Shown piece after piece: positions 43,821 to 53,238 of a stretch of 59,173 nt of DNA; the stretch's first letter is position 1; every line of letters starts with the position of its first letter. The notes under the pieces were generated by a model that made no database searches, was not told where the DNA came from, and saw nothing but the letters and a program-made list of their open reading frames with translations. The position numbers and the translations under genes are program-made. The stretch comes from Saccharopolyspora montiporae. GTDB lineage: Bacteria > Actinomycetota > Actinomycetes > Mycobacteriales > Pseudonocardiaceae. The DNA is taken from NCBI RefSeq assembly GCF_015209505.1, contig NZ_JADEYC010000034.1, forward strand, positions 1 through 59,173, read 5' to 3'.

Positions 43821-44729
43821 TCACCACCCGGACCGTCCGATGTGGTCGACGATCAACGACACCAACCGCTCGTGCAGCACACCCGGCAACGCATGCCCCA
43901 ACTCCGGGACCTGCACGCACCGCGCCGCCGGGATCAACTCCGCGAGATGCCTGCCGTGCGGCGGAGGATTCACGGGATCCTGACCGCCCTCGACCACCAG
44001 CACCGGCGTGCTCACCCCCGCCAACTCCCGGCCCCGCTGCACCGCGACCGGCCGCGCCCGCGCATGCGCGCCCGGCTGCACCAGCGACCCCGCGTGCTCG
44101 ATCGCCGCCAGCTCCCACCGCCGGAACTCCTGCTCGTCGAACACCACCGCGTCACCCACCAGCAACCGCCACTCGGCAACGCGCCGCCGCAATGCCTCCT
44201 CGACATCGGCCACCGGCTCGTCGCGCCGCGCGAACGCCGCCACCACCTGCGGGCTCGGCCCCGGCAACCCGCCGCCATCGCCGTCCTCCACCGCCGCGCG
44301 CATCGACTCCGCGAAATCCACGTCCAACGCCGCGGTCTGCATCAGCACCAGACTCCGCAACCGCTCCCGATGGTCCAACGCCAACACCTGACCGAGCGCA
44401 CCACCCATCGACATGCCCACCACGTGCGCGGTGGCGATCCCATGCGCGTCCAACACCGCCACCGCATCCCGCGCCAAGTCCTCGACGGAGTAATCCACCA
44501 CAGCCGCCCGCGTCGACCGGCCCGTATCCCGGTGGTCGTAGCGCACCACCCGCAAGCCCTGCGCCACCAACGCCTGCACGAACTCCGCCGGCCAACCCGC
44601 CGACGACGCGTTCGCCCCCATCACCAGCAACACCGGCGCAGCATCCACGGCCCCGCACGACCGCGACCACAACCGCAGCCCGCCACCGGCCTCCACGACC
44701 AGCTCACGACCCGAGCTCTCCGCCATCAT
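43821..44729 (-). CDS. alpha/beta hydrolase
   Basis: 302 residues; ATG 44729 overlaps the stop of the ABC-F gene (ATGA), so translation is coupled. VLLVMGANASSAGWPAEFVQ replaces the usual HG oxyanion motif with MG. RYDHRDTGRS, the nucleophile elbow VGMSMGGALGQVLA (Ser), the acid in VEGGQDPVNPP and the His in VPELGHALPGVLHERL follow. This subgroup is related to the aclacinomycin methylesterase RdmC. Co-transcription with an ABC-F protein suggests a linked antibiotic-tolerance role, but this is an inference. Confidence 0.88.
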   Translation of the reverse strand: MMAESSGRELVVEAGGGLRLWSRSCGAVDAAPVLLVMGANASSAGWPAEFVQALVAQGLRVVRYDHRDTGRSTRAAVVDYSVEDLARDAVAVLDAHGIATAHVVGMSMGGALGQVLALDHRERLRSLVLMQTAALDVDFAESMRAAVEDGDGGGLPGPSPQVVAAFARRDEPVADVEEALRRRVAEWRLLVGDAVVFDEQEFRRWELAAIEHAGSLVQPGAHARARPVAVQRGRELAGVSTPVLVVEGGQDPVNPPPHGRHLAELIPAARCVQVPELGHALPGVLHERLVSLIVDHIGRSGW

Positions 44730-46342
44730 GCCCGCACCACGCCTTCCGACATCGACACGACCGACCCGGCGAACCGCCGCCGCAACCACCGGTCATGACT
44801 GGCCACCACCACCGCACCCGGCGCCGACACCAACGCCTGCTCCACCTCATCCACCAGCGACAACGACAGGTGGTTCGTCGGCTCGTCCAACAACAGCACC
44901 TCCGGCGGATCAGCCACCAGCAGCGCCAACGCCAACCGGCGCCGCTGACCCACCGACAGCACTCCCACCGGCCGATCCACGTCCGCCGGCGCCACCAACC
45001 CCAGATCCACCAGCCGCGGCACCCCCGGGCGCCGCGCCGTCGCCGCCGCGTACACCGCCCGCGCCGACACCGACTCGTCGGCGAACACCGCGTCCTGCTC
45101 CAACAACCCGACCCGCACACCCTGGCGCCGCTGCACCGACCCCCCATCCGGACGCACATCCCCGGCGATCACCCGCAGCAACGTCGACTTACCCGCCCCG
45201 TTCGGCCCCGTCACCAACAACCGCCCGTCACCGGCCACATCCAACGACCCCACCTGCAACCGGCCCGCCACCACGGTCTCGCGCAGCTGCACCACCACCT
45301 CCGAACTCGCCGCGTCCCCGGTCAACGCGCGGACGAACCGCAACGGTTCCGGCGGTTTGCGCACCTGTTGCGCGCTCAGTTCCGCAAGCCGCGACCGCGC
45401 ATCCCGCACCCGCCGCGACACCTGCTTCTGCACCCGACTGCCGGTGTAGTCGTAGGCCAACTTGCTGGTGTTGCCCCGCGGGGCACCATGCCCCACCTGC
45501 CGCGCGGTGACCTCCACCGACCGCCGCAACTGCGCCAACTCGTCCTGCTCGGCCGCGTACTGCTGCTCCCACCGCGCACGCCGCGCCCGCTTGGCCACCA
45601 GGTACTCCGAAAACGCGCCCCCGTAGCGCACCGGCCCACCCAACGCCGGATCCAGATCCAGCACATCGGTGCACACCGCATCCAGGAACTCCCGGTCATG
45701 ACTGGCCAGCACCACCGCACCCGGCAATGCCGCCAGATGTCGCGCCACGAACTCCACCGTCGCGTCATCGAGGTGATTGGTCGGCTCATCCAGCAGCAGC
45801 GCCCGCGGCCGCCGCAGCAGCAACACCGCCAGCCCCAGCCGAGTGCGCTGACCACCGGACAACGCACCCACCTGCCGGCTCCGATCCACCCCGGCCAGCC
45901 CCAACCGCTCCAGCACCAGGTCAGCCCGGTGCTCGACCTCCCACACATCGTGCTGCCGGGCCCACTCCAGCACCTCGCCGTAGGCGGACAACGCCACAGG
46001 ATCCTCCGGGCACCGCTCAAGCTGCGCAGCAAGCTCCGCCAACCGCGCCTGGGCGGCCCGCATCTCGACCAGCGCCTGCTCCAGCACGTCGTGCACCGCC
46101 GCCGAGGACGCGAACGGCGGCTCCTGATCGAGCACTCCCAGATCGTCGGGGCGCACCACCTCACCGGAATCCGGATCCTCCCGGCCGGCCGCAACCCGCA
46201 ACAACGTCGACTTGCCGACCCCGTTCTCGCCGACCAACCCGATCCGCCGACCCGGCCCCGCCGACAACGACACCCCGTCGAGCACACGCCGATCGCCGTA
46301 GGACTTCACGAGATCGCGCACGCGCAACACAGCAGACAACAC
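44726..46342 (-). CDS. ABC-F ATPase, ribosome-protection type
   Basis: 538 residues from GTG 46342. Two ATP-binding cassettes without transmembrane helices: GENGVGKSTLLRVAAG, LSGGQRTRLGLAVLLLRRPR, LLLDEPTNHLDDATVEF in the first; GPNGAGKSTLLRVIAG, LSVGQRRRLALALLVADPPE, LLLDEPTNHLSLSLVDEV in the second. The linker between them is charged (KRARRARWEQQYAAEQDEL) and moderately long. ABC-F proteins act on the ribosomal E site; many actinomycete members dislodge macrolides, lincosamides or pleuromutilins. Translationally coupled to the downstream hydrolase. The leader (46343-46465) has a tiny upstream ORF. Confidence 0.9.
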   Translation of the reverse strand: MLSAVLRVRDLVKSYGDRRVLDGVSLSAGPGRRIGLVGENGVGKSTLLRVAAGREDPDSGEVVRPDDLGVLDQEPPFASSAAVHDVLEQALVEMRAAQARLAELAAQLERCPEDPVALSAYGEVLEWARQHDVWEVEHRADLVLERLGLAGVDRSRQVGALSGGQRTRLGLAVLLLRRPRALLLDEPTNHLDDATVEFVARHLAALPGAVVLASHDREFLDAVCTDVLDLDPALGGPVRYGGAFSEYLVAKRARRARWEQQYAAEQDELAQLRRSVEVTARQVGHGAPRGNTSKLAYDYTGSRVQKQVSRRVRDARSRLAELSAQQVRKPPEPLRFVRALTGDAASSEVVVQLRETVVAGRLQVGSLDVAGDGRLLVTGPNGAGKSTLLRVIAGDVRPDGGSVQRRQGVRVGLLEQDAVFADESVSARAVYAAATARRPGVPRLVDLGLVAPADVDRPVGVLSVGQRRRLALALLVADPPEVLLLDEPTNHLSLSLVDEVEQALVSAPGAVVVASHDRWLRRRFAGSVVSMSEGVVRA

Positions 46343-46465
46343 GCACCACCACACGCAACGAGACAACGATGCCCGCCGGGCGCGTCGCGACACATCAGGT
46401 GGTCGCGGAAGCCTCGGTACACGGGCCTGCAGTGCGGTCAGCGCTTCATAGTGCCCACGAGTCTA
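46343..46465 (-). promoter_or_regulatory. ABC-F leader with -10 box and MKR upstream ORF
   Basis: On the minus strand TAGACT (46465-46460) is followed after 10 bp by ATG AAG CGC TGA (46449-46438), a three-codon ORF encoding MKR. The ABC-F start is 96 bp further on. Inverted repeats are present in between (CGCGAC/GTCGCG around 46380-46405). Tiny upstream ORFs with attenuator hairpins control several ABC-F genes. The ORF itself is certain; its role is not. Confidence 0.5.
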
Positions 46466-46524
46466 GCTGCCGCGACCCGCGCCCCCAACCGAATTCTGCG
46501 CGCCAACGCGGCCCGGCCCTACGG

Positions 46525-47376
46525 TCATCCCGCTCGCGAACTGCGGCTGGACGGGCTACCGCGCCGCCCCAACGCACGGCGTACCTTGCGCCGGGCTTCG
46601 TCGAGCATGATGCGGACCGGGGGGAACGCCACCACGAGCACGATCGCGTCACGTGGGCCGAGCAGCGTCGCGAACCAGTCGTCGATGTCCGCGCGATCGG
46701 ATGTAGGCCGCTGCGTCCACAACCCGGCTTCGGTGTCGTCGTACGCGTCGGTGATGACCAAGGTCCGCGGGTCGAGCCGATCGGCCTGGCCGAGGTCGGC
46801 GGCCGCGTCCACCGCTATACGACGAACGTGCTGCGGAACCGCGCTGCCTGGGGCCGGCCACGTGGCACCGGTTCGTCCGGTGGCGGCCGACCACGCGCCA
46901 TAGACGAGAGGATTGCCGGTGCGCATCACCGCGTACAAGCTGCGTGGTGCGGATGTGACGATCGCCGCGCGCAGCAAGACTCGCCAAATCGTGCTGGAAA
47001 TCCCGGTCCCCTGGTGTTCAGGGTGCACGCCGGCGGAGTTGGCGTAGAAGCACCGGCGTCCGCCGAATCTGCGGTTATTGCTGGCCACCCAGGCCACCGG
47101 GAGACCGGTCGAGTCGAGGACGATCACGAGACCGGACAACCGGTCCAGGTTCTCGTCGGACAGCCAGTTCTCCCAGTACTGCCGGCTGGTGGCGGTGAAA
47201 GCCCGTACCGCCACGGCTGGGAACGTGCGGCGCAGATACTGCCGAGCGGGGTCGGAAAGCTGCGTTGCCACCCCGGTCCACAACAACCCGGTCAGCCCGG
47301 AGCCGACGTCGACCTTCTTGGCTCCGGCCAGCAGCTCGGGTGGGCAGTGCGGGGCAGTCGAGTCAGCGGTGGTCAT
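46525..47376 (-). CDS. GNAT-fold acetyltransferase-like protein
   Basis: 283 residues from ATG 47376. The centre resembles a GNAT fold: LVIVLDSTGLPVAWVASNNR, FYANSAGVHPEHQGTGISST (acetyl-CoA loop HQGTGIS) and IWRVLLRAAIVTSAPRSLYA. N- and C-terminal regions are not recognised; the C-terminus is basic (EARRKVRRALGRRG). It lies 52 bp downstream of the split enoyl-CoA isomerase gene on the same strand and was probably its operon partner before Tn-C inserted. Confidence 0.65.
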   Translation of the reverse strand: MTTADSTAPHCPPELLAGAKKVDVGSGLTGLLWTGVATQLSDPARQYLRRTFPAVAVRAFTATSRQYWENWLSDENLDRLSGLVIVLDSTGLPVAWVASNNRRFGGRRCFYANSAGVHPEHQGTGISSTIWRVLLRAAIVTSAPRSLYAVMRTGNPLVYGAWSAATGRTGATWPAPGSAVPQHVRRIAVDAAADLGQADRLDPRTLVITDAYDDTEAGLWTQRPTSDRADIDDWFATLLGPRDAIVLVVAFPPVRIMLDEARRKVRRALGRRGSPSSRSSRAG

Positions 47377-47428
47377 CTCCGTCTTTCAGGTCAGTGGTGG
47401 TCACGTTGCTGCCGCGTCATGCGGACGC

Positions 47429-48029
47429 TCAGGGCTGCCCGGTGGGCTCGGGCGTTCGGAGAGCGGTGACCGCGGAGGCGAACATGGTCGACTTGATCGC
47501 CCCGAGCGTGTCGTGGTTCTTGCCCGCGATCGGACGCACGAGCTCCACTGCGGCGCGCACCACAGCGCCTTCGTCGGCGACCTCGTCGACCAGACCGCGG
47601 TCACGGGCCTGCACCCCGCCGAAACGTCGTCCCGTCGTCATCGCCTCGACAGCAGCGGTGGGCGTGAGCTTGCCCTGGATCAAACCGGCCATCCCCGGCG
47701 TGAAGGGGATGTTGATGTCGACTTCGGGGAAGCAGAAGAATCCTCGATCGGCGCGCATGACCCGATAGTCGTGCGCCAGAGCGAACATCGCGCCGGCACC
47801 GAATGCGTGACCGTTCACGGCCGCGACCGCGGGCACGGGAAGCGTGAGCACGCGGGCCAGCAGTTCCTGCACGTCGGCGCGGTACGAGGCCAGCTGATCC
47901 GCGTGTTCCATGATCCACTCCAGGTCGAGACCGTTGGAGTAGAACTTGCCCTGGCCCGTGGTCACGAGCGAACCGGAATCCTCGGCGAGGACCTTGTCCA
48001 ACGCAGCGTGTACCGATTCGAGCCAATCC
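47429..48029 (-). pseudogene. 3' part of an enoyl-CoA isomerase/hydratase gene split by Tn-C
   Basis: It encodes LESVHAALDKVLAEDSGSLV, TGQGKFYSNGLDLEW, AVNGHAFGAGAMFALAHDYR (oxyanion-hole glycines) and FCFPEVDINIPFTPGMAGLI. This is the crotonase fold, closest in pattern to the peroxisomal/IBR10-type delta3,delta2-enoyl-CoA isomerases. The first 25 codons are at 58420-58495. Joining the two pieces across one copy of the AATCC duplication gives 672 bp, exactly 224 codons with no frameshift. The gene was intact before Tn-C arrived, is certainly split now, and so is presumably non-functional. Confidence 0.93.
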
Positions 48030-48067
48030 GGGGTCTGGGGAAGAACCGTGCGAAATTGAACGCTAAG
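48030..48067 (+). repeat. left terminal inverted repeat of Tn-C
   Basis: Outer end GGGGTCTGGGGAAG, inner end TTGAACGCTAAG. Left flank AATCC (48025-48029). Two mismatches to the right end. Confidence 0.96.
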
Positions 48068-48107
48068 CCCTTGATCGCAGGTCAGCGTGCGGTGTCGGAT
48101 ACGGGGT

Positions 48108-51100
48108 GTGTCGCTGGAGTTTCTGAGCGGTGAGCAGGTCGAGGCATTCGGCCGGTTCACGGGTGTGCCATCGCGGTCGGAGTTGGACCGGTTTTGCGTG
48201 CTCAGCGACACCGACGTGCAGCGGGCGCGGCAGCGGCGCCGTCCACAGAACCGACTCGGCTTCGCCGTGCAGCTGGTGACGGTGCGCATGCTCGGCCGAT
48301 TCTTGCCGGATCCGCTGGAGGTGCCCTGGGAGATCGTCGAACAACTGGCTGGCCAGGTCGATGTCGACGATCCGTCGTGTCTGAAGCAGTACGCCCAGCG
48401 TGTGCCCACCCAGCATGAGCACACCCGTGAGATCACGGCGGTGTATGGCTACCGCGCGTTCGAGGATGCGCAGGCGCAGCAGGAGTTTCGCGAGTTCGTT
48501 GCCGCGCGGGCGTGGACGAGCACCGAGGGGCCGCGCAAGCTGTTCGAGCGGGCCACGGCCTGGTTGCTGCGTCACAAGGTGTTGTTGCCGGGAATTACCA
48601 CGTTGAGCCGGCGCGTGGGCGAGATCCGTGACGAGCAGGCCCAACGGCTGTACACGGCGGTGGGTGCGCTGGTGTCGCCGGAGCAGGCCGGCGAGTTGGA
48701 ACAACTGGTGCGGGTTGGTGACGGGGCGCGGCTGTCGGAGTTGGAGAGGCTGCGCCGTTCTCCGACGGAGAACACGCCCACGGAGCTGGCACGGCAGGTG
48801 GAGCGGCTCGGCGAGCTGCGCGGGTTAGAGCTGTCCGAACTGGACGTCTCGCGGATCCCGCAGAACCGGCTGTGGCACCTGGCCCGCTACGGGCTGGGGA
48901 CCAAGGCCGCGACCATTCGCGGGCTGAGCTCGGCGCGGAAGACGGCCACGTTGGTGGCCATGGGGCGGGTGCTGACTCAGCAGGCCACGGACGACACCCT
49001 GGATGTCTTCGACGTGCTGGTGCGGGAGAACCTGATTCGCCGCGCTGAACGCGAGTCAGCCAAGACTCGGCTGCACTCCTTGCCGAGGCTCTCTCGCGCC
49101 TCGGTCACTGTGGCCACGGGGTTGAAAACGGTGCTGGGCCAGTTACGTCAGGATTCCGATCAAACGGTGGATGCTGACGCGGTGTGGACCGCACTGGAGA
49201 CCGCGGTGGGCCAGACCCAGCTGGCCGAAGCACTGGACGCGGTGGAGGAGCTGACCGCCGACCAGGGCGATCCGGATGCCACGGCCCGGGCCGAACTGCT
49301 CGATCGGTTTCCCACCCTCCGCAAGGCCGTGGCGTCGCTGGTCGAGGTCTCGTTCGGGGCGGCTGAGGGCGGCACTGCGACGCTGGCGGAGTTTCTGCGG
49401 TTGCCGCAGCTGTTTCCCGGCCGGTGCCGCAAGCTGTCGACCGCGCAGATTCAGTCCGAGTTGGTGGGTCCGTCCTGGCGGCGCCTGGTGTTGGGCAACC
49501 CGGATCTGGCCGCCGATCAGGTCGATCAGCGCGCCTACATCTCCGCGGTCACCGAAGCGTTCCATAGCCGGCTGCGTCGCGGGGATGTGTTCGCCCACGG
49601 TGGGCTGCGCTGGGCTGATCCGCGCGAGAAGCTGCTGGACGAAACCCAGTGGCAGATGGCCAAGCTCGAGGTGCTGACCAGCCTGGAACTGCCGGAGGAT
49701 CCGCAGCCGCACCTCGCCGAGCTGACGGGCAAGCTCGATACCGCTTACCGGGTCGTGGCCGAGCGCGGACAGGGCAGCGAACAACAGGCTGCGACCGTCG
49801 GCGCGGACGGTCGCCTGCACCTGGACAAACTGGAGCCGCAGGAATCGTCCGAGGAGGCCACTGAGCTGTCCCGGCTGTGTGCGGCGATGCTGCCGGAAGT
49901 CGACTTGCCGGACCTGCTCATGGAGGTGCACGGCTGGACGGGGTGCCTGGGCGAGTACACGCACCTGTCTGAGGCCGAGGCCCGCATGAGTGAGCTGCCG
50001 ACCTCGGTGGCGGCGTGCCTGGTCGCTGAGGCTTGCAACGTGGGTTTCACCCCGGTGATCCACTCCGGGCATCCCGCGTTGCGCCGAGGCCGGCTCTCGC
50101 ATGTGCAGCAGAACTACCTGCGGCCGGACACGCACCGGGCGGCCAACGCGCGGCTGCTGGAGCGGCACAACACCCTCGATCTGGTGGGCCAGTGGGGCAC
50201 CGGTGCGGTGGCCTCGGTCGACGGGTTGCGGTTCGTCGTGCCGTCGGCCAGCGTCCGCACGGGAGCGAACCCGCGGTATTTCGGCCAGCGTGGCAAGGGC
50301 GTGACCTGGCTGAACTACGTCAACGACCAGGTCGCCGGGCTCGGCGGGTTCGTGGTCACCGGCACCGTCCGGGACAGCCTGCACGTGCTCGACGGACTCT
50401 TGGACCTCGACGGCGGTCCGCGCCCAGAGATGGTCGCTACGGACACGGCCAGCTATTCCGACCAAGTCTTCGGGTTGTTCGCGCTGCTGGGGTATCAGTT
50501 CTCGCCGCGGTTGGCCGACATGCCCGATCAGAAGTTCTGGCGCATGGATCCGGCCGCCGATTACGGGCCGTTGAACGCGCTGGCCCCGGACCGCAGGCAC
50601 GTGCTGGATCTGGAGCTGATCCAGCGCAACTGGCCCGACCTGCTGCGCGTAGCCGGTTCGCTGTCCACCGGGGCGATGAAGGCCTCCGAGCTGATGCGGC
50701 TGACCCAGGGCGGCGGGAGCCCGACCACCCTGGGCAAAGCCCTGGCCGAATACGGGCGCATCGCCAAAACCCTGCACATGCTGGCCTTCGTCGATGCTGA
50801 TGAGACCTACCGGCGACGCATCCACACCCAGCTCAACACCCAAGAAAGCCGGCATGCGCTGGCACGGCGGATCTTTCACGGCAAGCGTGGTCAGCTGTAC
50901 CAGCCCTACCGCCAGGGTCAGGAAGACCAGCTCGGCGCGCTCGGGCTGGTGCTGAACATGGTCGTGCTCTGGAACACCGTCTATCTCGACGCCATCGTCA
51001 AACACCTGCGCAGCCAGGGATATCCCGTCCGCGACGAGGACGTGTCCCGCCTCTCTCCGCTCGGATGGCGCCACATCAACGTGCAAGGCCGCTACGCCTT

Positions 51101-51167
51101 CACCAACAGCCCACCGAGCGAACTCCGCCCGCTGCGCGATCCCACCAGCCCCGACGACGAGCTCTGA
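48108..51167 (+). CDS. tnpA: Tn3-family transposase of Tn-C
   Basis: 1019 residues from GTG 48108; an ATG at 48087 would add seven residues. The N-terminus SLEFLSGEQVEAFGRFTGVP is homologous to the other two transposases in the window. The catalytic acids lie in SVDGLRFVVPSASV, ATDTASYSDQVFGLF and EDQLGALGLVLNMVVLWN. WADPREKLLDETQWQMAKLE shows that the segment deleted in the Tn-B enzyme is present here. It looks functional and is the first gene inside the left end. Confidence 0.95.
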   Translation: MSLEFLSGEQVEAFGRFTGVPSRSELDRFCVLSDTDVQRARQRRRPQNRLGFAVQLVTVRMLGRFLPDPLEVPWEIVEQLAGQVDVDDPSCLKQYAQRVPTQHEHTREITAVYGYRAFEDAQAQQEFREFVAARAWTSTEGPRKLFERATAWLLRHKVLLPGITTLSRRVGEIRDEQAQRLYTAVGALVSPEQAGELEQLVRVGDGARLSELERLRRSPTENTPTELARQVERLGELRGLELSELDVSRIPQNRLWHLARYGLGTKAATIRGLSSARKTATLVAMGRVLTQQATDDTLDVFDVLVRENLIRRAERESAKTRLHSLPRLSRASVTVATGLKTVLGQLRQDSDQTVDADAVWTALETAVGQTQLAEALDAVEELTADQGDPDATARAELLDRFPTLRKAVASLVEVSFGAAEGGTATLAEFLRLPQLFPGRCRKLSTAQIQSELVGPSWRRLVLGNPDLAADQVDQRAYISAVTEAFHSRLRRGDVFAHGGLRWADPREKLLDETQWQMAKLEVLTSLELPEDPQPHLAELTGKLDTAYRVVAERGQGSEQQAATVGADGRLHLDKLEPQESSEEATELSRLCAAMLPEVDLPDLLMEVHGWTGCLGEYTHLSEAEARMSELPTSVAACLVAEACNVGFTPVIHSGHPALRRGRLSHVQQNYLRPDTHRAANARLLERHNTLDLVGQWGTGAVASVDGLRFVVPSASVRTGANPRYFGQRGKGVTWLNYVNDQVAGLGGFVVTGTVRDSLHVLDGLLDLDGGPRPEMVATDTASYSDQVFGLFALLGYQFSPRLADMPDQKFWRMDPAADYGPLNALAPDRRHVLDLELIQRNWPDLLRVAGSLSTGAMKASELMRLTQGGGSPTTLGKALAEYGRIAKTLHMLAFVDADETYRRRIHTQLNTQESRHALARRIFHGKRGQLYQPYRQGQEDQLGALGLVLNMVVLWNTVYLDAIVKHLRSQGYPVRDEDVSRLSPLGWRHINVQGRYAFTNSPPSELRPLRDPTSPDDEL

Positions 51168-51186
51168 ACCCCCTGTACGGATGGGG
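51166..51186 (+). repeat. res-like motif after tnpA
   Basis: GAACCCCCTGTACGG followed by ATGGGG resembles parts of the predicted res subsite I at 57645-57672 (TGTACGGAAG and GGAACCCCT). It sits at the boundary of tnpA and the cargo. Confidence 0.4.
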
Positions 51187-51234
51187 TCACCAAGGGAGAC
51201 CGGGCATGAGCAGCGCCAAGGCAGCGAGGTCGCA

Positions 51235-51831
51235 ATGATGACACCACGCCTCGGGAACCCCTATCCGGCGCAGGAGTGGTCGGTGCGAACCGGGCAGATC
51301 GCCGATGCCGAACGACTCGCTCGGATCAATGTGGCCGCCTGGCGCCAGGCTTACGTCGGGCTGGTTCCGGACCGGGCCCTGGCCGATCTGGACCCCACCG
51401 TGATCGCCGAGACCTACCGTGACCGACTCGCCCAGGCCCAGTCGGGTGCTGCGATCGTCGTGGCCCATCACGGGGACACCGCTGGTGCGTTCGCCAGCGT
51501 CGGTCCGGTCCGCGAACCGTCCCACGACTCTTCCCCGTTCGAGTCGACCGGGGAACTGACAGCGCTCTACGCCGATCCCACCGTGGCCGGCACCGGTGCC
51601 GGCCACGCCGCACACGAGGCCGGTCTCGGACACCTCGCCGACCAGGGATATACCCACGTGATCCTGTGGGCCCTGCGCGACAACCTCCCCGCGTTGCGGT
51701 TCTACCGAACCCACGGCTGGTCCCCCGACTCGGTCGCCCGCGATGCGGACATCGCCGGCCGCGCCGTCCCCCTGGTTCGATGGTCACACCCCTGCCCGGA
51801 ACGCCCGACCACTCTCTGCACGTCTCAGTGA
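51235..51831 (+). CDS. GNAT acetyltransferase in Tn-C
   Basis: 198 residues from ATG 51235 (the frame is open earlier, but GGCAGCGAGG precedes this ATG). Fold: RTGQIADAERLARINVAAWR, AAIVVAHHGDTAGAFASVGP, ELTALYADPTVAGTGAGHAA (acetyl-CoA loop AGTGAG) and VILWALRDNLPALRFYRTHG. Small cytosolic GNATs of this type often acetylate antibiotics or other amines. No evidence for the substrate. It is convergent with the ThrRS gene, 80 bp away. Confidence 0.85.
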   Translation: MMTPRLGNPYPAQEWSVRTGQIADAERLARINVAAWRQAYVGLVPDRALADLDPTVIAETYRDRLAQAQSGAAIVVAHHGDTAGAFASVGPVREPSHDSSPFESTGELTALYADPTVAGTGAGHAAHEAGLGHLADQGYTHVILWALRDNLPALRFYRTHGWSPDSVARDADIAGRAVPLVRWSHPCPERPTTLCTSQ

Positions 51832-51911
51832 CCGATCGGTCACTGACACATGATCAGCGTCGTGCTGTGGCCCTGGAACCTCAGCGCTGCCGATTCCGAA
51901 GATCGCTTACC

Positions 51912-53189
51912 CTACGCAAGCTGAGGTTCTGGCCAGTGCACGGTTGTGGTGCGGGTGCGGTAGCTCTGGGCGAGTGCTTCGAGGAACTGGTCTCGGGTGA
52001 TTGGTCCGTCGAAGCCGGAGTCGATGTCGGTGACCTGGACCTGGTGGCGGTCCACCTCGGCCGCGCCGAGCACAGCCATCACGCTGTCGCGGCGGTGCCT
52101 GCTGGCGCGGATGCGCGCCCCCAGCGATCCGTCCACTTCCAGACGCGGCCGCAGGCCGGCAGCGATGAGCTCGTCGACGAGTTCTCGCGCGGCACGGTCC
52201 TGGGCGGGCCCGACCGGCATGACACATACCTGCACCGGCGCCAGCCACAGCGGCAACCGGCCCCGGTAGCGCTCCAGCAGCGCGGCCACTACGCGTTCCA
52301 TGGAGCCGACGGTGCCGCGGTGGATCATCAGGACTGGTCGTCGGGACCCGTCTGCGGCGTCGTAGGTCAGTCCGAAGCGTTCGGGCTGGTTGAAATCGAG
52401 CTGCACGGTGGCGATGGTGTCGTCGTGTCTCTGCTCGTCGCGGACCTGCAGGTCCAGTTTCGGCCCGTAGAAGGCCGCTTCGCCGTCAACCTCCACCAGC
52501 TCGAGCCCGTGGTTGGCGAGTTCGACCGCGTGGGCGGCCTCGCGCAGCGCCTGTTCGGCGTGCTGCCATTGCTCGGTGTCGCCGAGAAAGGCCGGGCTGG
52601 CGTCGCGTCGTGACAGGCGCACGTAGTCGACCCGCAGACCCAAGATCTCCTGGGCGTGTAGCGCCGATCGCAAAGCGCGGGCGACCTCGTCTGCGACTTG
52701 GTCGAAGCGGCAGAACACGTGGGTGTCGTCGAGGTTGATCTGACGCACTCGGCCGAGTCCGGCAAGGACACCGGAACGCTCCGCGCGGAACATCGCGGCC
52801 AGCTCGTTGAACCGGATCGGCAACTCGCGGTAGGAGTGGCGTGCGGCGGCGTAGATGAGCGCGTGGTGCGGGCAGTTCGCCGGTCGCAGCACGAGGTCGT
52901 CGCCGCCGACGCGCATCGGCGGGAACATGTCTTCGGAGAACTTGCCCCAGTGCCCAGATCGTTCGAACAGGGACCGCTTGGCCAGCACCGGCGAGTGCAC
53001 GCCCTGGCACCCGTCCGCCTGGGCGATGTCTTGAGCGAGCCGTTCGAGTTCGTCGCGGATCATCGCCCCGTTCGGCAGCCACAGCGGCAAGCCCGAGCCG
53101 ACCATCGGGTCGGTGGCGAAAATCTGCAGATCATGGTTGAGATCGCGGTGATCCGGCCCAGACGCGGCGTCCTGGTCGTCGTGGTTCAC
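51912..53189 (-). CDS. thrS-like: threonyl-tRNA synthetase paralogue without TGS/editing domains
   Basis: 425 residues; GTG 53189 follows AAGGAGCCATTG. The class II catalytic core covers about 20-310, with the ThrRS zinc ligands in place: Cys106 (LRPANCPHH), His157 (NLDDTHVFC) and His290 (LMIHRGTVGSMERV). Motif 2 is AMFRAERSGVLAGLGRVRQI. The HGTP anticodon domain spans about 325-425 (VCVMPVGPAQDRAARELVDE). The TGS and editing domains of housekeeping ThrRS (about 240 N-terminal residues) are absent. NCPGH is changed to NCPHH. Borrelidin and obafluorin producers carry a second ThrRS for immunity, so a resistance role is likely here. Expression is governed by the attenuator upstream. Confidence 0.93.
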   Translation of the reverse strand: MNHDDQDAASGPDHRDLNHDLQIFATDPMVGSGLPLWLPNGAMIRDELERLAQDIAQADGCQGVHSPVLAKRSLFERSGHWGKFSEDMFPPMRVGGDDLVLRPANCPHHALIYAAARHSYRELPIRFNELAAMFRAERSGVLAGLGRVRQINLDDTHVFCRFDQVADEVARALRSALHAQEILGLRVDYVRLSRRDASPAFLGDTEQWQHAEQALREAAHAVELANHGLELVEVDGEAAFYGPKLDLQVRDEQRHDDTIATVQLDFNQPERFGLTYDAADGSRRPVLMIHRGTVGSMERVVAALLERYRGRLPLWLAPVQVCVMPVGPAQDRAARELVDELIAAGLRPRLEVDGSLGARIRASRHRRDSVMAVLGAAEVDRHQVQVTDIDSGFDGPITRDQFLEALAQSYRTRTTTVHWPEPQLA

Positions 53190-53238
53190 CAATGGCTCCT
53201 TGGTCGTCTGCCCGGAGCCGTGAACCGAGGTATGCAAA

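Noticed and set aside
44192..46903. 903-codon plus-strand frame
   Set aside because: Antisense to the ABC-F and hydrolase genes; Pro/Arg/His-rich shadow without motifs.
49143..51086. 647-codon minus-strand frame inside the Tn-C transposase
   Set aside because: Shadow of tnpA; similar antisense frames occur in the other two transposases because of codon bias.
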